From the NCBI GenBank assembly GCA_964406135.1, contig CAYOQO010000005.1:1-64000 (forward strand): 64,000 nucleotides of DNA. Reading direction: 5' to 3'. Source of the stretch: JACPFN01 sp964406135 (lineage in GTDB: Bacteria > Babelota > Babeliae > Babelales > Chromulinivoraceae). Shown here one piece after another: positions 9,308-17,427 of this stretch (position 1 is its first letter; the number at the start of each line of letters is the position of its first letter). The notes under the pieces were generated by a model, which had not been told where the DNA came from, did no database searches, and saw nothing but the letters and a program-made list of their open reading frames with translations. Position numbers and translations under genes: made by a program.

Positions 9308-9345
9308 CAAAAAAAGGGCAATTAATTTTTCAATTAATCACCCTT
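9308..9345 (-). terminator. Intrinsic terminator after the 96-residue secreted-protein gene
   Basis: On the minus strand AAGGGTGATTAATT, then a GAAA loop, then AATTAATTGCCCTT and a run of T. The stem is nearly perfect and lies 20 bases after the stop codon at 9366. Confidence 0.85.
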
Positions 9346-9365
9346 GATAAATTTTTAAAAATGCT

Positions 9366-9656
9366 TTATTTTTTCTTTTTTTTGTAAGAAATTTTTTGAC
9401 CGAAAGAATTATATTTTCGGCTATATTTTTTAAATGTGTACTCTTTTTTAGGTGCTGGAGTTAAATCCATATCATCAAAAAAATCATCTTCTTCTGATAA
9501 TCCAACAGCTTTACCAAAGGGGTTCAATGATTTAATTTTTTGTACTACCACATGACGCACGATTGCACAATACAACTGCACTTCTTGCACAGATAAAGCC
9601 TGAATACTGCTTTGCATTCCCAGCAATCCTAACATCATCATTAATTTTTTTTTCAT
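9366..9656 (-). CDS. Small secreted basic protein
   Basis: A 96-residue protein with signal peptide MKKKLMMMLGLLGMQSSIQA. The mature part has a short acidic patch (SEEDDFFDDMD) and then a Tyr/Lys-rich tail ending in five lysines. There is no known domain. The ribosome site GGAGG lies 5 bases before the ATG, the best match possible. It is flanked upstream by a 9-bp hairpin (9687-9720) and downstream by a clear terminator, so it may be a separate transcriptional unit. Charge segregation like this can indicate binding to nucleic acid or to an acidic surface, but nothing here proves that. Confidence 0.7.
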   Translation of the reverse strand: MKKKLMMMLGLLGMQSSIQALSVQEVQLYCAIVRHVVVQKIKSLNPFGKAVGLSEEDDFFDDMDLTPAPKKEYTFKKYSRKYNSFGQKISYKKKKK

Positions 9657-9686
9657 AAAACCTCCAAATTTTATTTTTTAATCAAA

Positions 9687-9720
9687 TCAGCCTATCAACA
9701 CTTACGTATCAATAGGCTGA
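9687..9720 (-). terminator. Hairpin between two small secreted-protein genes
   Basis: TCAGCCTAT and ATAGGCTGA form a 9-bp perfect stem around a 16-base loop. The T-tract is weak on the minus strand (TTTGATTAAAAAA). It may be a partial terminator or a processing or stability hairpin separating genes 10484-9780 and 9656-9366. Confidence 0.45.
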
Positions 9721-9779
9721 CTTTTAAATTCAATTCAGATAAATTTGAAATTCTAAAATCTCAAATTTATAAGCTCAAA

Positions 9780-10484
9780 TTACTTATGACGAGCGTAACC
9801 ACCTGGTAAACGGTTACCAGCTTTTTTAGTTTTTGGAGTAACAACTGGAGTAGAAGTTATAGCTTTTTGAGCAACAGGAGCTTGAACTTTTGGAGCAACT
9901 GTTTTAGCAACTTTACCAAATTTGTTGTACGCGAGGTATGAAAGACCAGTAAGCGTTATAAGACCAGCACCTGTAGCAATACGAGGGTGAGCCATAACAT
10001 TTGATGTAATTTTTGAACCAGCATTCATCAATGCAGATTTAACACGTCCGAACTTTGTCATTTCTGACAAACGTTGAGCATTAAATTTATTAGATTCAAC
10101 GTTTGCAGCATTATAAACTGCTAAGTTAGCTTGATAATTTACTTCTGCTTGTGCAGCTTGCTTTGCTTGAGCTTGCAACATTTTTTCACCAGCATAAAAA
10201 CTACCACCAATAATCGCTCCAGGAACTGTAACAGCCGCAACTTTAGCATCTAAAGCTACTTGAGCAATTTTTTGACCTGTTGCTGAAGTTTTAGCTAAAT
10301 AAGCGTATCCAAAAGGCTTAGCTGCCATATTTCTCAAAGCTTCTGCTCGAGCTGATGTAGATGCTAAATGAGCATATCCAAATGGTTTAGCTAATTGGTT
10401 TTTCATAGCTTCTGATAAACCAAAAGCATTAACTTGTGAGAATGCCATTGTCAAAAGCGACAATGATAAAAATAACTTTTTCAT
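9780..10484 (-). CDS. Secreted protein with duplicated KPFGYA repeat
   Basis: A 234-residue protein with signal peptide MKKLFLSLSLLTMAFSQVNA. Right after it lies a two-fold repeat: AKPFGYAHLASTSA and AKPFGYAYLAKTSA, 21 residues apart in register. A hydrophobic Gly-rich stretch near 80-95 (VTVPGAIIGGSFYAG) and another near 168-185 (GAGLITLTGLSYLAY) could be membrane segments. The C-terminus is basic (GNRLPGGYARHK). The ribosome site GGAGG is 4-5 bases before the ATG and the leader is about 110 bases long. Its function is unknown; it may be an envelope protein. It is the first of the three-gene secreted set. Confidence 0.7.
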   Translation of the reverse strand: MKKLFLSLSLLTMAFSQVNAFGLSEAMKNQLAKPFGYAHLASTSARAEALRNMAAKPFGYAYLAKTSATGQKIAQVALDAKVAAVTVPGAIIGGSFYAGEKMLQAQAKQAAQAEVNYQANLAVYNAANVESNKFNAQRLSEMTKFGRVKSALMNAGSKITSNVMAHPRIATGAGLITLTGLSYLAYNKFGKVAKTVAPKVQAPVAQKAITSTPVVTPKTKKAGNRLPGGYARHK

Positions 10485-10602
10485 AAGACCTCCATTAGGT
10501 TTTATTAAATTAAGACACTATGTCATGCTTTCATGACTACCTCTTTTTTGATGCTTTTGTATGTGACCTTTTTCAAGGTTTCATACTTTTTGGCATATAA
10601 TA

Positions 10603-10631
10603 GTTATAACATAGGCTTTTTAAGGGCACAA
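10603..10631 (-). promoter_or_regulatory. Possible sigma-70 promoter for the KPFGYA secreted-protein gene
   Basis: On the minus strand TTGTGC, 17 bases, TATAAC. The -10 box is good and the -35 box poor. It would give a leader of about 110 bases. Confidence 0.35.
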
Positions 10632-10711
10632 AAGGGTACCCCCTGTTTATTTGGGTAGCTTTAAAAACAGCTCTTGATCAAACGATTCAAAAAGTTGAAA
10701 ATTTATAAATA

Positions 10712-10813
10712 TCTGGATTCCCATACTACGCGTTTTACTTGCTTCGTATGGCTAAGTTATGAGCCTCACGAAACTTTTTTCATGAAGTAAGACAGATCAC
10801 TGTTCGGGATAAC
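10712..10813 (-). repeat. Long form of the YTGGATYC palindromic element (probable)
   Basis: On the plus strand the segment begins CTGGATTCCCATAC and ends GTTCGGGATAAC, so its ends match the ends of the short elements, with about 75 bases between. CCATAC and GTATGG at 10721-10751 form an inner stem. It may represent the parent or a composite of two short elements. Confidence 0.45.
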
Positions 10814-10829
10814 AGAACAAAACCAAAAC

Positions 10830-11258
10830 TTATTCCAGCGCTTCAACACGAAGAATGGACGGAATTTTAGATTTGATGTGGCGCTCAACACCATACGTAA
10901 GCGTATAAAAAGAAAGGGGACATGATAAACATGCCCCATAAAATCGAATAAAAACAACAGAATCTTTCAATTCAACAAATTCTATGCGACCACCATGAGA
11001 TGCAACATAAGGCTGTAAACCCTCTAAAACCTGCTGAATTTGCTCTATAACCGAAGTTAGATCTGTTAATGCACTTTGCTCTAAATCCACAGATTTTGAT
11101 GCCTTTTTAAGACTTTCAGGCTCTATCTTTTCAGACAAAATTTCACGGTTTTGATCAATTGATATCAAAACCTGCTGATCAGTAATTTGATCTTTTTTAA
11201 TCTCTGGATCCCAGCTTGGTGGCTGGGATGACAAGGTTTGAGATTTTACTGAACCCAC
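10830..11258 (-). CDS. NifU-like C-terminal domain protein (Fe-S scaffold/carrier)
   Basis: The last 75 residues of this 142-residue product form a NifU C-terminal domain: LQPYVASHGGRIEFVEL, then VFIRFYGACLSCPLS with the CxxC (CLSC) that binds a 4Fe-4S cluster. Such proteins donate clusters to apoproteins. The first 65 residues are poorly conserved. The only start upstream of the domain in this frame without an intervening stop is GTG at 11258, which overlaps rplQ by 13 bases, and residues 9-18 are encoded by a palindromic repeat, so the true start may be lower (an alternative TTG or GTG). It is the last gene of the ribosomal supercluster, an unusual place for it. Confidence 0.75.
   Translation of the reverse strand: MGSVKSQTLSSQPPSWDPEIKKDQITDQQVLISIDQNREILSEKIEPESLKKASKSVDLEQSALTDLTSVIEQIQQVLEGLQPYVASHGGRIEFVELKDSVVFIRFYGACLSCPLSFYTLTYGVERHIKSKIPSILRVEALE
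11204..11232 (+). repeat. YTGGATYC palindromic element inside the NifU-like gene
   Basis: CTGG, then ATCCCAGC, a 6-base loop TTGGTG, GCTGGGAT and GAC. The 8-bp stem is perfect. Read on the minus strand it encodes SSQPPSWDP near the N-terminus of the NifU-like protein. Confidence 0.75.
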
Positions 11259-11608
11259 TGCAAACGTGCCATAGATGCTGTATCACTTGCACGACGACCA
11301 AGGCGTAAAATACGAGTATAGCCACCCGGACGAGTTACATATGCAGGTGCAATTTCAGTGAACAATTTATCAAGTGCTACATCTGAATATGGCAATAACT
11401 GTTTTGCACGACGACGAGTGTTAAAATCTGGAGTACCTTTTGCTGCCAAAGTCACCATTTTTTCTGCAAAACGACGAACTTCTTTAGCACCAGCAAGAGA
11501 AATCGTAATATGGCCATAATTAATCAAATTGATAACTTGATTACGTAAATATGATTTACGATGTGATGATTTCATGTTTAATTTTTTACGGGCATTTAAA
11601 TGTCTCAT
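11246..11608 (-). CDS. rplQ: 50S ribosomal protein L17
   Basis: 120 residues of normal length. It starts MRHLNARKKLNMKSSHRK, close to the family MRHRKxGRKLxRxxxHR, and ends with RILRLGRRASDTASMARLQW, matching the usual RILKLGxRRGDxAxMAxIEL. L17 binds 23S rRNA near the exit tunnel. It follows rpoA, as in the classical alpha operon, and its 3' end overlaps the possible GTG start of the NifU-like gene. Confidence 0.96.
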   Translation of the reverse strand: MRHLNARKKLNMKSSHRKSYLRNQVINLINYGHITISLAGAKEVRRFAEKMVTLAAKGTPDFNTRRRAKQLLPYSDVALDKLFTEIAPAYVTRPGGYTRILRLGRRASDTASMARLQWVQ

Positions 11609-11716
11609 GGGACCATTTCCTTAACTAGATAATTTCATAAATGATTGGGTTTTCCGCCAGTATCTGCCAAAGTTATTTGCAAAGGCTAGATTCAGTCGGG
11701 CACAACAAATAATTTT

Positions 11717-12772
11717 TTATTTGTTGTTTTTTCTTTTTAATGCTTTTGCAGCTGATTCTTCTTTAACATTCATCCCAAAGCGCAATCCCATTGATTTAAG
11801 TACTTCTTTGACTTCATCCAATGATTTGCGACCAAAGTTTTTAATACGCAAGCTATCATCTTCTGACAAGTTAATTAAATCAATCACTCGATTAATATTT
11901 GCATTTGCTAAACAGTTATGTGCTCGAGCTGAAAGCTCCAACTCATCAATCGATTTAAATAACGCTTCAACAGGAAGATCTTGAAGACCACTATCATCAA
12001 CATCTTCACTTTGAATAACAATGCCTTCATCATCACTTGATGAAAGTTCATTGAAAGGAATCTCTTTATCAATTAAAAAATTTTCAAGTTGCGTACGAAG
12101 TACTGAAACAGCATAATTTAATACATCAACTGGAGTTTCTGCACCATTTGTTGTAATATCCATGACGATTTTATCGTAATCAATATCTTTACCAACACGT
12201 GTTTTTTCAACATTCATAGCAACAGAACGAACTGGAGAAAACATTGCATCTAAATAAATGCGTCCATCTTCATTGAGTGCAGTACCAACAGGCCACTGCG
12301 CAACTTGATAACCACGACCTGATTCAATGAAAAACTCAATTTCAAGTTTTCCATCTTGTGCCAAAGAAGCAATAACATGATCTTTGTTGATTAACTCTAA
12401 ATGAGCATCGCCCACAAGATCTGCAACCGTAATCACAGATTTTTGGTCACCAGAAACTGAAAGTTTTAAAGTACCTGGCAAATTTTCTTTATTTTTAATA
12501 ACGATTTGCTTAATATTCAAAAGAATTTGCATAATATCTTCAACAACTCCAGGAATCGTTGAAAATTCATTGTTTACACCTTTGATGATAACTGAAGTAA
12601 CCGCTGATCCTTCAATTGCACCCAACAACGCACGTCGCAGTGCATTTCCCAACGTAATACCAAAACCTGGCTCTAACGGTTGAGCTGTCAACCGGCCAAA
12701 AGTTGTACTCATTGATTTTTTATCCCACCCCAATGTTGGAATTGTAAGCGGTTTATATAATGATTTCGACAT
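11717..12772 (-). CDS. rpoA: RNA polymerase alpha subunit
   Basis: 351 residues, slightly longer than the usual 330. The N-terminal assembly domain has GFGITLGNALRRALLGAIEG near residue 36 and EGVxxD-equivalent segments (GVVEDIMQILLNIK). A short acidic linker (SSDDEGIVIQSEDVDDSG, about 247-264) leads to the C-terminal DNA- and activator-binding domain (LELSARAHNCLANANI, IKNFGRKSLDEVKEVL). The linker is longer and more acidic than usual. It is transcribed with rpsD, rpsK and rpsM upstream and rplQ downstream, the canonical alpha operon order. Confidence 0.97.
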   Translation of the reverse strand: MSKSLYKPLTIPTLGWDKKSMSTTFGRLTAQPLEPGFGITLGNALRRALLGAIEGSAVTSVIIKGVNNEFSTIPGVVEDIMQILLNIKQIVIKNKENLPGTLKLSVSGDQKSVITVADLVGDAHLELINKDHVIASLAQDGKLEIEFFIESGRGYQVAQWPVGTALNEDGRIYLDAMFSPVRSVAMNVEKTRVGKDIDYDKIVMDITTNGAETPVDVLNYAVSVLRTQLENFLIDKEIPFNELSSSDDEGIVIQSEDVDDSGLQDLPVEALFKSIDELELSARAHNCLANANINRVIDLINLSEDDSLRIKNFGRKSLDEVKEVLKSMGLRFGMNVKEESAAKALKRKNNK

Positions 12773-12837
12773 AGTTAATCCCTAATCAAAACTGAAAAAT
12801 ACACCACACTCATGTTCATGCAATTGTTCACTCTCTT

Positions 12838-13425
12838 CTATTTTGAGTATAAAGCAACAATCAAATGCTCTTCGATTGGAAATTGGATATCGGTACGAAC
12901 CGGATAACGCAATACTTTACCAGATCGATTTTGCTTAGAAAGTTCCAACCATTCAGGAACTTTGATTGCAATGTTTAAACGCTTATCAACAACTTGTGCT
13001 AAAAATTCAGCATTATTTAAAGCTGTTTGATGCAAGTTTACATTGTCACCTGAAGTTACCAAATATGAAGGACTTGTCACACGATGACCATTAACCATAA
13101 CATGACCATGCACAATCATTTGACGCGCTTGAGAACAAGTTACTGCTAATTTTAAACGATAGACAACACTGTCTAAACGACGCTCTAAAAGAGACAATAA
13201 ATTTTCACCAGGAACACCCTGCATTCTGCAAGCTTCTTGATAAAAACGTCGGAACTGTTTTTCACGCATTCCGTACATTTCTTTTAATTTTTGTTTTTCT
13301 AAAAGTTGACGTCCATATTCTGACGTACGCTTAAAACTACCTTTTTTAGCTGCTGGTTCTGCTTGTCCGCCACCTGCTGCTAACTGCTCTTTTGTTTTTG
13401 CTTTTGCATTTGGTTTATTTGCCAT
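12838..13425 (-). CDS. rpsD: 30S ribosomal protein S4
   Basis: 195 residues from the ATG at 13425 (MANKPNAKAKTKEQLAAGGG); an in-frame TTG at 13443 is less likely. The body is typical S4: YGMREKQFRRFYQEA, LLSLLERRLDSVVYRL, and the S4 RNA-binding domain SQARQMIVHGHVMVNGHRV. The usual N-terminal four-Cys zinc site is absent, so this is the zinc-free form. S4 nucleates 30S assembly and in many bacteria represses the alpha operon by binding its mRNA. It lies between rpsK and rpoA. Confidence 0.95.
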   Translation of the reverse strand: MANKPNAKAKTKEQLAAGGGQAEPAAKKGSFKRTSEYGRQLLEKQKLKEMYGMREKQFRRFYQEACRMQGVPGENLLSLLERRLDSVVYRLKLAVTCSQARQMIVHGHVMVNGHRVTSPSYLVTSGDNVNLHQTALNNAEFLAQVVDKRLNIAIKVPEWLELSKQNRSGKVLRYPVRTDIQFPIEEHLIVALYSK

Positions 13426-13461
13426 AATTTTTTTTATAACCAATTCTGAAACGTTAATCTT

Positions 13462-13851
13462 TTATACACGACGCTTTTTAGGAGCACGAGGACCATTGTG
13501 AGGCAATGGTGTTACATCGCGCAACACTGAAATATGCAAACCGGATCCTTGAAATGCTCGGACAACTGAATCACGTCCAGCACCAGGACCTTGAAGGTTA
13601 ACTTCAACGGTTTTAATACCCATAGTATGCATATCTTTTGCAAGCGTATTTGCAACTTGAGATGCTGCAAATGGAGTTCCTTTTCGAGAACCTTTGTATC
13701 CCAATTTTCCAGCGCTACTTGACAAAACAACGTCACCTTCAGGAGTTGTAATTGTTACCAAGGTGTTGTTAAATGACGATTTAACATGAGCAACTGCTGC
13801 GCTCAATTGTCGTTTTGATTTTTTTATTTTCTTTTGTGGAACTGTTGTCAT
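13462..13851 (-). CDS. rpsK: 30S ribosomal protein S11
   Basis: 129 residues of usual length. Motifs include AHVKSSFNNTLVTITTPEGD, GSRKGTPFAASQVA and the C-terminal DVTPLPHNGPRAPKKRRV, where most bacteria have DVTPxPHNGCRPPKRRRV. S11 forms part of the 30S platform near the E site mRNA. It sits between rpsM and rpsD in the alpha operon order. Confidence 0.97.
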   Translation of the reverse strand: MTTVPQKKIKKSKRQLSAAVAHVKSSFNNTLVTITTPEGDVVLSSSAGKLGYKGSRKGTPFAASQVANTLAKDMHTMGIKTVEVNLQGPGAGRDSVVRAFQGSGLHISVLRDVTPLPHNGPRAPKKRRV

Positions 13852-13876
13852 AATTCTTTTACCTAAATATCAGATC

Positions 13877-14263
13877 TTATTTCGCTACTTTTTTCTTCAT
13901 TGCAACCGCAGATCCTGCTTTACGAGGACCCTTACGAGTACGAGCGTTTGTTTTTGTACGCTGACCACGAGAAGGCAAACCTTTTTTATGACGTAAGCCA
14001 CGATAACAACCAATTTCTTGCAAGCGTTTGATGTTCATCAAAACTTCTTTACGCAAATCACCTTCAGTTGTGTACTCTTCAGTAACTTTTTTTTGAATTG
14101 CAAATACTTCTTGATCTGAAAGATCTTTAACTCGCGTATCAAAATCAATATTCAACTCTTTTAAAATTTTTTGAGATGAATCAAGACCTATGCCATATAC
14201 ATAAGTAAGTCCATATTCGATTCTTTTGCGAGGAGGTAAATTAACCCCAGAAATTCTAGCCAT
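13877..14263 (-). CDS. rpsM: 30S ribosomal protein S13
   Basis: 128 residues of typical size. It begins MARISGVNLPPRKRIEYGLT, has the helix-two-turn-helix region around YVYGIGLDSSQKIL, the rRNA-contact segment RGLRHKKGLPSRGQRTKTNA and a basic tail. S13 sits in the 30S head and contacts the P-site tRNA and L5 across the subunit bridge. It follows rpmJ and precedes rpsK. Confidence 0.97.
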   Translation of the reverse strand: MARISGVNLPPRKRIEYGLTYVYGIGLDSSQKILKELNIDFDTRVKDLSDQEVFAIQKKVTEEYTTEGDLRKEVLMNIKRLQEIGCYRGLRHKKGLPSRGQRTKTNARTRKGPRKAGSAVAMKKKVAK

Positions 14264-14272
14264 ATACGACCT

Positions 14273-14389
14273 TTATCCTTGACGTTGTTTATGCTTCGGG
14301 CTTTTTTTGCAAATTACTCGTACAATTCCTGCACGTTTAATAATTTGACAATCACTACACATCACTTTAACAGAAGTTCTTACTTTCAT
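14273..14389 (-). CDS. rpmJ: 50S ribosomal protein L36
   Basis: I read this 38-residue gene directly from the reverse strand; it fills the gap between infA and rpsM. It begins MKVRTSVKVMCSDCQIIKRA and has the zinc ligands Cys11, Cys14, Cys27 and His33, so it is the zinc-binding (C+) form. L36 stabilises 23S rRNA near the peptidyl-transferase region. Order infA-rpmJ-rpsM matches that in many bacteria. Confidence 0.96.
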   Translation of the reverse strand: MKVRTSVKVMCSDCQIIKRAGIVRVICKKSPKHKQRQG

Positions 14390-14430
14390 TATAACAGCTT
14401 TCTTTGAAAAAAAATATTGTAATTTAACCA

Positions 14431-14649
14431 CTAATTTCTACGGACTATTCTTCCACGAGTTAAATCGTAAGGAGAAAGCTCCAAAACAACCTTATCTCCA
14501 GGCAAAATTCTAATAAAATTCATGCGCATTTTACCAGAAACATGCCCTAAAACAATATGTCCCCCTTCAACTTCTACTCGAAACATTGCATTTGGCAATG
14601 TTTCTTTGACTATTCCGTCAATTCGGACAACATCATCTTTTTGTTTCAT
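14431..14649 (-). CDS. infA: Translation initiation factor IF-1
   Basis: 72 residues, the standard length: an S1-type OB fold with GIVKETLPNAMFRVEVEGGH, HVSGKMRMNFIRILPGDKV and the C-terminal SPYDLTRGRIVRR. IF-1 occupies the A site during initiation and helps IF-2 and IF-3. It lies between map and rpmJ in the usual order. Confidence 0.97.
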   Translation of the reverse strand: MKQKDDVVRIDGIVKETLPNAMFRVEVEGGHIVLGHVSGKMRMNFIRILPGDKVVLELSPYDLTRGRIVRRN

Positions 14650-14673
14650 ATCAACCTTATAGTTTTCAACTGC

Positions 14674-15429
14674 TTATTTTTCAAGACGTGTTAAAATTTC
14701 AGGACCATGCTCAGTTACTGCAATCGTATCTTCTACATGCGCTGCAAGCAACCCATCCTTTGTTTTTACTGTCCATCCATCTCGATCAACAAATATTTCA
14801 TATGACCCCTGTGTAATCATCGGTTCAATTGCAAAAGTCATGCCTACCATAAGCCGCATACCAGTTCCTTGCGTTCCAAAATTTGGCACATCAGGATTTT
14901 CATGCATACGCTTACCAATTCCATGTCCTGCAAAATCTCTGACTACTCCATACCCAAACTGTTCAACATGCTGTTGAATTGCAGCAGAAATATCAAATAA
15001 TCGATTACCCACCACAGCTTGAGCAATTCCTTTATCAAGCGCTTGACGTGCAACCGTCATTAAATGTTGTACTTTTTCATCAGACACTGATCCAACAACA
15101 AATCCTCGAGCCATATCAGCACAATATGAATTCCATGCTGCACAAACATCAACTTTCACATAATCCCCAAGTTGTAAAATTACATTTTCACTTGGCACTC
15201 CATGCACAACAACATTGTTAACTGAAATACAACTCACATGTCGATAACCTTTATAGCCTTTCGACTGTGAAACCAAATTTCTTTGCACAAGTTGTTGTTC
15301 AATCCACGCATCAATTGATGCTGTTGATCGTCCTGGCTGTATGACCGAATTAACGTTTTCAAAGATTTCTGCAAGCAATTTGCCCGCAACTCTCATAGTA
15401 TCTAAAGCTTGCTTATTTTTAATAAACAT
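14674..15429 (-). CDS. map: Methionine aminopeptidase, type I
   Basis: 251 residues of standard length. It removes the N-terminal Met from new proteins with a two-metal site. The five ligands are visible: Asp94 (VKVDVCA), Asp105 (YCADMARGF), His169 (AGHGIGKRMHE), Glu202 (FAIEPMI) and Glu233 (HVEDTIAVTE); substrate His76 is in VVHGVPS. There is no N-terminal zinc finger, so it is the short bacterial form. The gene overlaps adk by 11 bases and precedes infA, as in the spc operon of many bacteria. Confidence 0.96.
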   Translation of the reverse strand: MFIKNKQALDTMRVAGKLLAEIFENVNSVIQPGRSTASIDAWIEQQLVQRNLVSQSKGYKGYRHVSCISVNNVVVHGVPSENVILQLGDYVKVDVCAAWNSYCADMARGFVVGSVSDEKVQHLMTVARQALDKGIAQAVVGNRLFDISAAIQQHVEQFGYGVVRDFAGHGIGKRMHENPDVPNFGTQGTGMRLMVGMTFAIEPMITQGSYEIFVDRDGWTVKTKDGLLAAHVEDTIAVTEHGPEILTRLEK

Positions 15430-16108
15430 AATCTTGAAGCACTATTTTTTTAAAATCTTGCAATACATTTTGCACACTTTGATTTCCTTCAAGTTCATAA
15501 ACTTTCAAACCATTATCAACTAAAAAATTTAAAATTTCTTGTTCATGTTGATAATAAATTTTCAAGCGCAATTTTAATGATTCATGCGTGTCATCAGATC
15601 GACGTATTAAGTCAGATTTACAAACATCACACATCATATCATTTTTTGGTTTATTTGATGATGATGGAACTAATGAATATACGCGTCCACAATTTTTATT
15701 GTTACACACAATTCTATTCAAAATTCGATCGGTAAGTAATTGCGCATCAATATTTATTTTTACCAAAATTAATTCAAAGTCTGATAATTTTTCTTTCCAA
15801 AAACGATACAGCATCTCAGCTTGCTGCAACGTTCGCGGATATCCATCAAAAATAATTCCTTGCGGTTTTATTGTTTGTTGCATAATCCATTCAATAACCA
15901 TGTGCGCTATAATTTCATCAGGAACTAAATTTCCTTGTGCTGTTATTTGCTGAATTTGTTTACCAATTTCAGTTTGTTGTGCAATATGCTGCCGACATAA
16001 ATTACCGGTCGACAACAATAACCAACCAAATTGTTCAACGCACATTTCAGATAATGTTCCCTTTCCCGAACCTGGAGGCCCAAAAAACAAAAAGATTTTG
16101 TTTTTCAA
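15419..16108 (-). CDS. adk: Adenylate kinase with zinc-binding LID
   Basis: 229 residues. The P-loop FGPPGSGKGTLSEMC is at residue 9 and the AMP-binding DGYPRTLQQAEML near 90. The LID has two Cys pairs (CNNKNC and CDVC), like the zinc-stabilised LID of Gram-positive enzymes. It equilibrates ATP, ADP and AMP. The C-terminus beyond RLKIYYQHEQEIL continues for about 40 residues as in the family. The start overlaps the secY stop as ATGA, so translation is probably coupled. Confidence 0.95.
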   Translation of the reverse strand: MKNKIFLFFGPPGSGKGTLSEMCVEQFGWLLLSTGNLCRQHIAQQTEIGKQIQQITAQGNLVPDEIIAHMVIEWIMQQTIKPQGIIFDGYPRTLQQAEMLYRFWKEKLSDFELILVKINIDAQLLTDRILNRIVCNNKNCGRVYSLVPSSSNKPKNDMMCDVCKSDLIRRSDDTHESLKLRLKIYYQHEQEILNFLVDNGLKVYELEGNQSVQNVLQDFKKIVLQDYVY

Positions 16109-17415
16109 CGAACACTCCCACGCTTCATGCGACCGCCAACCAAAAAGCCTTCATATCGACGTTCAATCAAATATGATTCAACTTGGCTTGCAAGTTCAAG
16201 AGCAACACCAACTGCAATTAACATTGATGTTCCTGAAAATTCAACCGGAACTTGAAACACAATTCCAATAATTGCTGGAAATAATGCCAAGAATCCTAAA
16301 TAAAATGCTCCAACAAGTCCAATGCGCGTTAACAAATAGTCAAAATATTGAGCTGTTTGTTTTCCTGGACGCATGCCTGGAACAAATCCACCATTTTTAC
16401 GAATATTTTCCGCCAATTCCACTGGATTGATTGCCAACGCTGTGTAAAAGAATGAAAACATGATAATTAATAAAAAGTCCGTTACAAAATAGAGTGGGCC
16501 ATTATAAAATGCTTGAACAACCGTATTTACCATAGGAAATTTTGTTGAAAGAATTGAAGCAAGAAATAATGGAAATTTAATCACTGTTCCAGCAAAAATT
16601 ACTGGCATAATTCCAGCACTATTAATTTTAAACGGAATATAACTTGTTTGGCCGCTAAACACTCGATTTCCCACAATACGACGAGCATATTGAACTGGAA
16701 TTTTGCGTTCACCTTTTTCAAGGAAAACAATCGATGCGGTAATAAACAAAAATACTGCTAAAACTAATAATGCAAGCAATATATTCAAACTTCCTTCTTG
16801 CACCAAATGCACCAACTTTAAAATCATAGTTGGAAAACCTGACACAATACCTGCAAAAATAATGACCGAGCTTCCGTTACCAATTCCATACAATGAAATT
16901 TGATCACCAAGCCACATCACCATCATAGAACCTGCAGTCAATGTCATGACAAACAACATTCGAAATGACCAACCAGGAACTAAAATAAGTCCTTGTTGTT
17001 CCAAAAGCATTGCCAATGAAAAACTATACATAACACTTAAACCAAGCGCTAAATATCGCGTATATTGATTTAAAATTTTTCGACCAAATTCACCATCTTT
17101 AAGCAATTGCTCAAGTGATGGTAACGTCATGCCTAAAATTTGCATCATAATTGATGCTGTGATGTACGGCCCGATGCCTAAAGCAAATACCGTGCAACGA
17201 TTTAACGCACCACCCGAAAACATGTCAAAGTAACTCAACAATCCACCAACACCTGTTTTTTGTTGCATGAATTCACTGAGTCTTAAAATGTCAACACCAA
17301 TCACTGGAATATAAGTTCCCAAGCGATTAATAATAATCACGCCTAACGTAAACCCTATTTTTTTACGAAGTTCAGAAATCAAAAAAATATTTCGAAAACT
17401 TTTTAATAAAACCAC
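16105..17415 (-). CDS. secY: Preprotein translocase subunit SecY
   Basis: 436 residues, ten membrane segments. Family motifs are GFTLGVIIINRLGTYIPVIG at the N-terminus, FSGGALNRCTVFALGIGPYI (plug region), GNRVFSGQTSYIPFKINSAG, and NPVELAENIRKNGGFVPGMR before the last helices. It forms the channel for Sec-dependent export and membrane insertion. Its work here is evident from the many signal-peptide proteins in the window. It lies between rplO and adk, as in the spc operon. Confidence 0.97.
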   Translation of the reverse strand: MVLLKSFRNIFLISELRKKIGFTLGVIIINRLGTYIPVIGVDILRLSEFMQQKTGVGGLLSYFDMFSGGALNRCTVFALGIGPYITASIMMQILGMTLPSLEQLLKDGEFGRKILNQYTRYLALGLSVMYSFSLAMLLEQQGLILVPGWSFRMLFVMTLTAGSMMVMWLGDQISLYGIGNGSSVIIFAGIVSGFPTMILKLVHLVQEGSLNILLALLVLAVFLFITASIVFLEKGERKIPVQYARRIVGNRVFSGQTSYIPFKINSAGIMPVIFAGTVIKFPLFLASILSTKFPMVNTVVQAFYNGPLYFVTDFLLIIMFSFFYTALAINPVELAENIRKNGGFVPGMRPGKQTAQYFDYLLTRIGLVGAFYLGFLALFPAIIGIVFQVPVEFSGTSMLIAVGVALELASQVESYLIERRYEGFLVGGRMKRGSVR

Positions 17416-17427
17416 GTTTTACTACTC

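Larger units (their letters stand above)
10485..10829. other. 345-base gene-free stretch: leader, weak promoter and repeat remnant
   Basis: No convincing gene lies here. Bases 10485-10602 would be the leader of the KPFGYA gene; they hold two small hairpins (GTCATG/CATGAC near 10521-10536 and ACCTT/AAGGT near 10566-10579). Bases 10712-10813 look like a long member of the palindromic repeat family. I saw no clear terminator for the ribosomal operon that ends at 10830. Confidence 0.6.

Noticed and set aside
10766..10957. A 63-residue minus-strand frame (MFLFDFMGHVYHV...)
   Set aside because: It overlaps the conserved NifU domain in another frame and has no ribosome site.
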